This document shows positions 60,925 to 64,000 of a stretch of 64,000 bases of DNA, piece after piece. Each line of letters starts with the position of its first letter. Position 1 is the first letter of the stretch. Location of the stretch: contig OZ005698.1 in the NCBI GenBank assembly GCA_963930775.1, positions 4,532,501 through 4,596,500 on the forward strand. The letters are read 5' to 3'. The notes under the pieces are model-generated. The model was given only the letters and a program-made list of their open reading frames with translations. It was not told the DNA's origin and searched no databases. Both the position numbers and the translations under genes were made by a program. The DNA comes from Cliona cf. orientalis. Taxonomy: Eukaryota > Porifera > Demospongiae > Clionaida > Clionaidae.

Positions 60925-61285
60925 ACAGAAACAAGTATAAAAACAATTGAAGAATAAAGTAGGGATGGCAGGATCAAAATTAAACTACACAAACAAGAGA
61001 TAATTGCATCTACTATACATTCCTATGCTTGCTTTTTGAGGGGTGCAAAAATAACCAGTAATAATGCGACTGAATCAAACTGATAAACCCGAACCATCGT
61101 GACAACTAGGGAACAACCTGCATGAATGTCTCCCACATACCGCACTCAACAAACACGTCAACCATGATTAATAGGTGCACAATAGTCGAGAAAAGCAAGC
61201 GTAGGGATGGATAGTAGATGCGATTATCTCTTATTTGTGTACTTTTTGATCCTGCCATCCCTACTTCATTCTTCAATTTTATTCT
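60925..61285. repeat. Foldback family with 120-bp arms, copy with full loop
   Basis: Left arm 60925-61045, loop 61046-61190, right arm 61191-61285. The loop matches 4010-4150. Directly follows composite repeat C2. Confidence 0.8.
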
Positions 61286-61839
61286 TGTACATAATATTAT
61301 ACTAGTGGTGATGAAAATCACCTATGCGATGTGAGCCTTTGTGAAAGTCGTAAGATCTGTTTGATTGATCATGCTCATAGCATTGACTGCCATCAGCTAC
61401 AGAGTCAGTTTGATCACATATAGGAGTAGTGGTGTATAGGATTATATATAGTTCCTGTCTGAGAAGTTACCACAGGAGTGAAGGTATCATAGACGGCTAG
61501 CAGTCCAATGATGTTGATCACTTAAATAGTTTACACCATGCAGCCTATATAATATTATCATGCCGGACTGACCACCAAGACCTGTCCGAGCTATAGGGGA
61601 CACTGAAATCTCCCTTCCATGCAGTCATCATCATGCTCAGGGAAGAAACAGTGATGTCATATGTAGACTTAAGCCTTGCCAGTGTGGTCCAGCTCTCACC
61701 TTTCCAGTTTCATATTAATATATGCCTTTGCCTGCAGGTCATCGCTATTCAGATTGTGGGCAGTGCTAGTGCATGCGCATGACGACCATTTCCTACAGGT
61801 ACATGTATGCGTGGTTCAAAATTTAAAACTTTCCTCACC
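61286..61839. other. Sequence without recognised feature
   Basis: No frame, repeat or AKR7 first exon identified. Confidence 0.45.
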
Positions 61840-62460
61840 ACCCCACGAACATATAATACTACATAAAATATAATACTAATGTCACAATCATGGAATAATG
61901 TGGCTAGTATAAATAATTATCTATTAACAGTATATGCTCACAAAACATAGACGTACGTAGTTCATGCACAAATAGTATCCTGCCTGTGTAAGATTGCCCA
62001 TTAGTAACGTGCGCATGTGCAGATGGAAGCAGGATGAACTTTGAACCTGTACCAATTATTGCAGAGGCCACACGTGGTACCCTCATAGCAAGCAGCTGCT
62101 CTGGCTCCAACTAAGTGTGCAATAGCAACGTTCTCGCTCTGCTCGAGCGTTGCTACCAGGCTACTGACAGGTATGACAAAGAACAGACTTCGCTTCTCGC
62201 TTCACTCGAGGCTCGGTTCAGTAGCTAGCTAGCGCTAGCGCTAGCTGTAGCTACAGCCCGAGGCATTAAGGGCACTCTTCTTTGTGCACACGACCCTACA
62301 GTTCTGACCAATCCTGAGCCTTAATTGTAGTGCAGACTTTCTCTTTGCCCGTGCCGTGCGTTCATAGCAACCAGGCACATCCAAGACATGTATCCATGCC
62401 CTCATGTAATGACACGGATTATATAAGAAAAATGACTGTCTGAAAATAATTTTAATTGTA
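61840..62460 (+). repeat. Duplicated segment H, copy 2
   Basis: Counterpart of 47700-48360 without the MITE; has about 190 bp of extra sequence at 61915-62110. Confidence 0.7.
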
Positions 62461-62737
62461 TATAGTATAATTGTATACATGAAGCTACTTCCTGTACCAC
62501 GTACGCTCTCAGGCTTGCCCCAAGCAAGTTTATAAAAGCAACCAGAATGACTTTCAAATCAGGGCATATTACACAATTAACCCTCAGTACATGTGCAAGG
62601 GGTATATGGTAGTCATTCTGTGCGTGAGTGTGTGTCTGTTACCACGCTAGCTGCTATACTTACATGTACCTGTTTTATACGTTGAAAATAAGGTGCCATT
62701 AGGCTTTTTATGGTAGTTTCAAGACGTACTGTTATCA

Positions 62738-63845
62738 TAGAGTAAGTAGGGATGGCCCGGATATACCATATATGTAATACATTACAAATACCCAAATATC
62801 TCAAAATAAGTAGTTTTGTGAAATTTCTAAGTGTGAAAATCAGAATCTCCAGCAAATTATCTATCTAATAAGACCAAGATCATTCATCAAATCAATTGTA
62901 TATGCTACGTAGAGAGAACCAGATGTTCAAATAATGGCCATTTCTCATTCTTTCTTTCTTTCTTTCTTTCTCATTTCCAGGGCTAACTTAAGACTGTCTG
63001 GATCTCTCACTTTAGTTCTGATATACATGTAAATCCATTCTATTTTGTAGCGCGCAGTGCAGTGGCACGCTAGTTTGGCGATTGGGTGTGTCTGATACGC
63101 CATTCTGTGAAATAATGCGCATGCTTGGAATGTGTTGCCATGGTGAGGTCATGTGACAGCGCCTGGCCGCGCGCCCTAGGCGATCGCGAGCTAGCTGGCT
63201 ATTAGTGCGTGCAGCGGTGCGCTGGATCAATCATGGATATGAAGGTGCAAGGCTCGAGGAGCGGTAAGGCGCTAGGCATAGGCGAGCTATTTGCTAGCGC
63301 GTGCAGCGCTAGTGCTCCGCTGGATCAATCATAGATATCATACCGTATCCGATCTAATTAACGCGCCTCTCTAATAGATGCGCCACCTTGGCCTGAAGTG
63401 TAATTTTCACGCTCTATTTAAATGCGCCCACCCACGCGTCCCTATACTTTTGTGTACAAATTTTGCGCGCCACCTGGTCGCGAAGGATAATTTTCAGGCT
63501 CTAATTGCGCGCCACCCAGCACTCGTAATTATTTTTTCATGGCGCGTTAATTAGATCAGATACGGTACTATCATATGAAGGCTCTGACAAGGCTCGAGGA
63601 GCGGTAACGTAAAGATCATAAAATTATGCTGGATACTGAGCTGTAGCTGCTGCCAACAATAAAACTTAAAACTTGGTTTTCTCACTAAGCGGAGTCTCAT
63701 GGGCCGCCTAAATAATACTATTATAGGCATATGAACGCAAGTTAATGAGGGGCATATGGCTACGGATTTTGACACCTCCCATGCATTAAGCTTCCACTTG
63801 ATTACACTGGACAGAAGTTGGCATTGATAAATTACACTAAGTACA
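62738..63845 (+). repeat. Composite repeat copy C3 (most complete)
   Basis: Runs from TAAGTAGGGATGGCCCGGAT through (CTTT)n near 62945 to GGACAGAAGTTGGCATTGAT, then into a foldback-family left arm at 63845. Carries the MITE 63341-63567. Confidence 0.8.
63341..63567. mobile_element. 227-bp TA-flanked MITE (CCGTATCCGATCTA type), copy 2
   Basis: Left CCGTATCCGATCTAATTAAC, right inverse CCGTATCTGATCTAATTAAC, TA on both sides. Copy C2 shows the unfilled site (GTCATACCATCATA near 60615). Confidence 0.9.
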
Positions 63846-64000
63846 ATAAAAAAGAACAGAAACAAGTATAAAAATAACTGAATAAAATTGAAGAATGAAG
63901 TAGGGATGTCAGGATCAAAATGTACACGAACAAGAGATAATTGTATCTACTATATATACATCCCTATACGCTTGCTTTTCTCGACTATCTGATTATTCAC
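63845..64000. repeat. Foldback family left arm (cut by window end)
   Basis: AATTGAAGAATGAAGTAGGG ... CATCCCTATACGCTTGCTTT matches the left arms at 29476 and 60925. Confidence 0.75.

Larger units (their letters stand above)
57518..60925 (+). repeat. Composite repeat copy C2, expanded by a tandem array
   Basis: 5' part 57518-57756 and 3' part 60160-60925 align with the continuous copy C3 (62738-63845). The array 57765-60150 separates them exactly at the CTTT microsatellite. Followed directly by a foldback-family copy, as in C3. Confidence 0.8.

Overview
This is eukaryotic, animal-type nuclear DNA. Two host genes are cut into short exons with GT/AG introns whose phases match from exon to exon. 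The rest is mostly intron and intergenic sequence full of transposons and short inverted-repeat elements. The gene content, the tyrosine-recombinase retrotransposon and the ISL2EU-type transposon fit an early-branching marine invertebrate such as a sponge. That assignment is an inference; the sequence alone does not name the species.

Host gene 1 (plus strand, 5018-42667) is the outer-kinetochore gene NDC80/HEC1. I see 15 exons. They start inside the calponin-homology domain, continue through the long coiled coil and end at a stop at 42665-42667. The 5' exons lie before the window, and one short exon between 5263 and 10915 was not found. Introns reach about 19 kb because they hold most of the repeats described here. 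Host gene 2 (minus strand, 57479-43381) is an AKR7-type aldo-keto reductase (aflatoxin-aldehyde / succinic-semialdehyde reductase family). Seven in-phase exons are visible, but the N-terminal exon with the catalytic Asp and Tyr was not found. The two genes converge, with about 0.7 kb between their stop codons.

Mobile elements by region. At 1285-3992 there is a nearly intact ISL2EU-like DNA transposon. It carries a SWIM + YqaJ-nuclease gene (plus) facing a DDE transposase (minus), and each gene is broken by one point lesion. At 8571-9230 there is a tyrosine-recombinase N-terminal fragment, at 13990-14800 a decayed hAT transposase, and at 40195-40330 a pogo/Tigger relic. At 48693-53058, inside an AKR7 intron and on the same strand, there is an almost complete DIRS/Ngaro-like retrotransposon (gag with zinc fingers, RT-RNase H, tyrosine recombinase). 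Its gag is split by a well-formed 388-bp intron.

Short elements form several structural classes: (a) many TA-flanked MITEs with ends reading CCGTA..., some with empty sites elsewhere in the window; (b) foldback elements with 7-bp target duplications, one nested in another; (c) foldback elements with 9-bp duplications (MULE-like); (d) a foldback family with about 120-bp arms; (e) a composite repeat present at both window ends, one copy of which holds an array of about 400-bp tandem units grown at its CTTT microsatellite; (f) a 1.7-kb inverted repeat with about 440-bp arms. I found no tRNA or rRNA gene and no CRISPR array.
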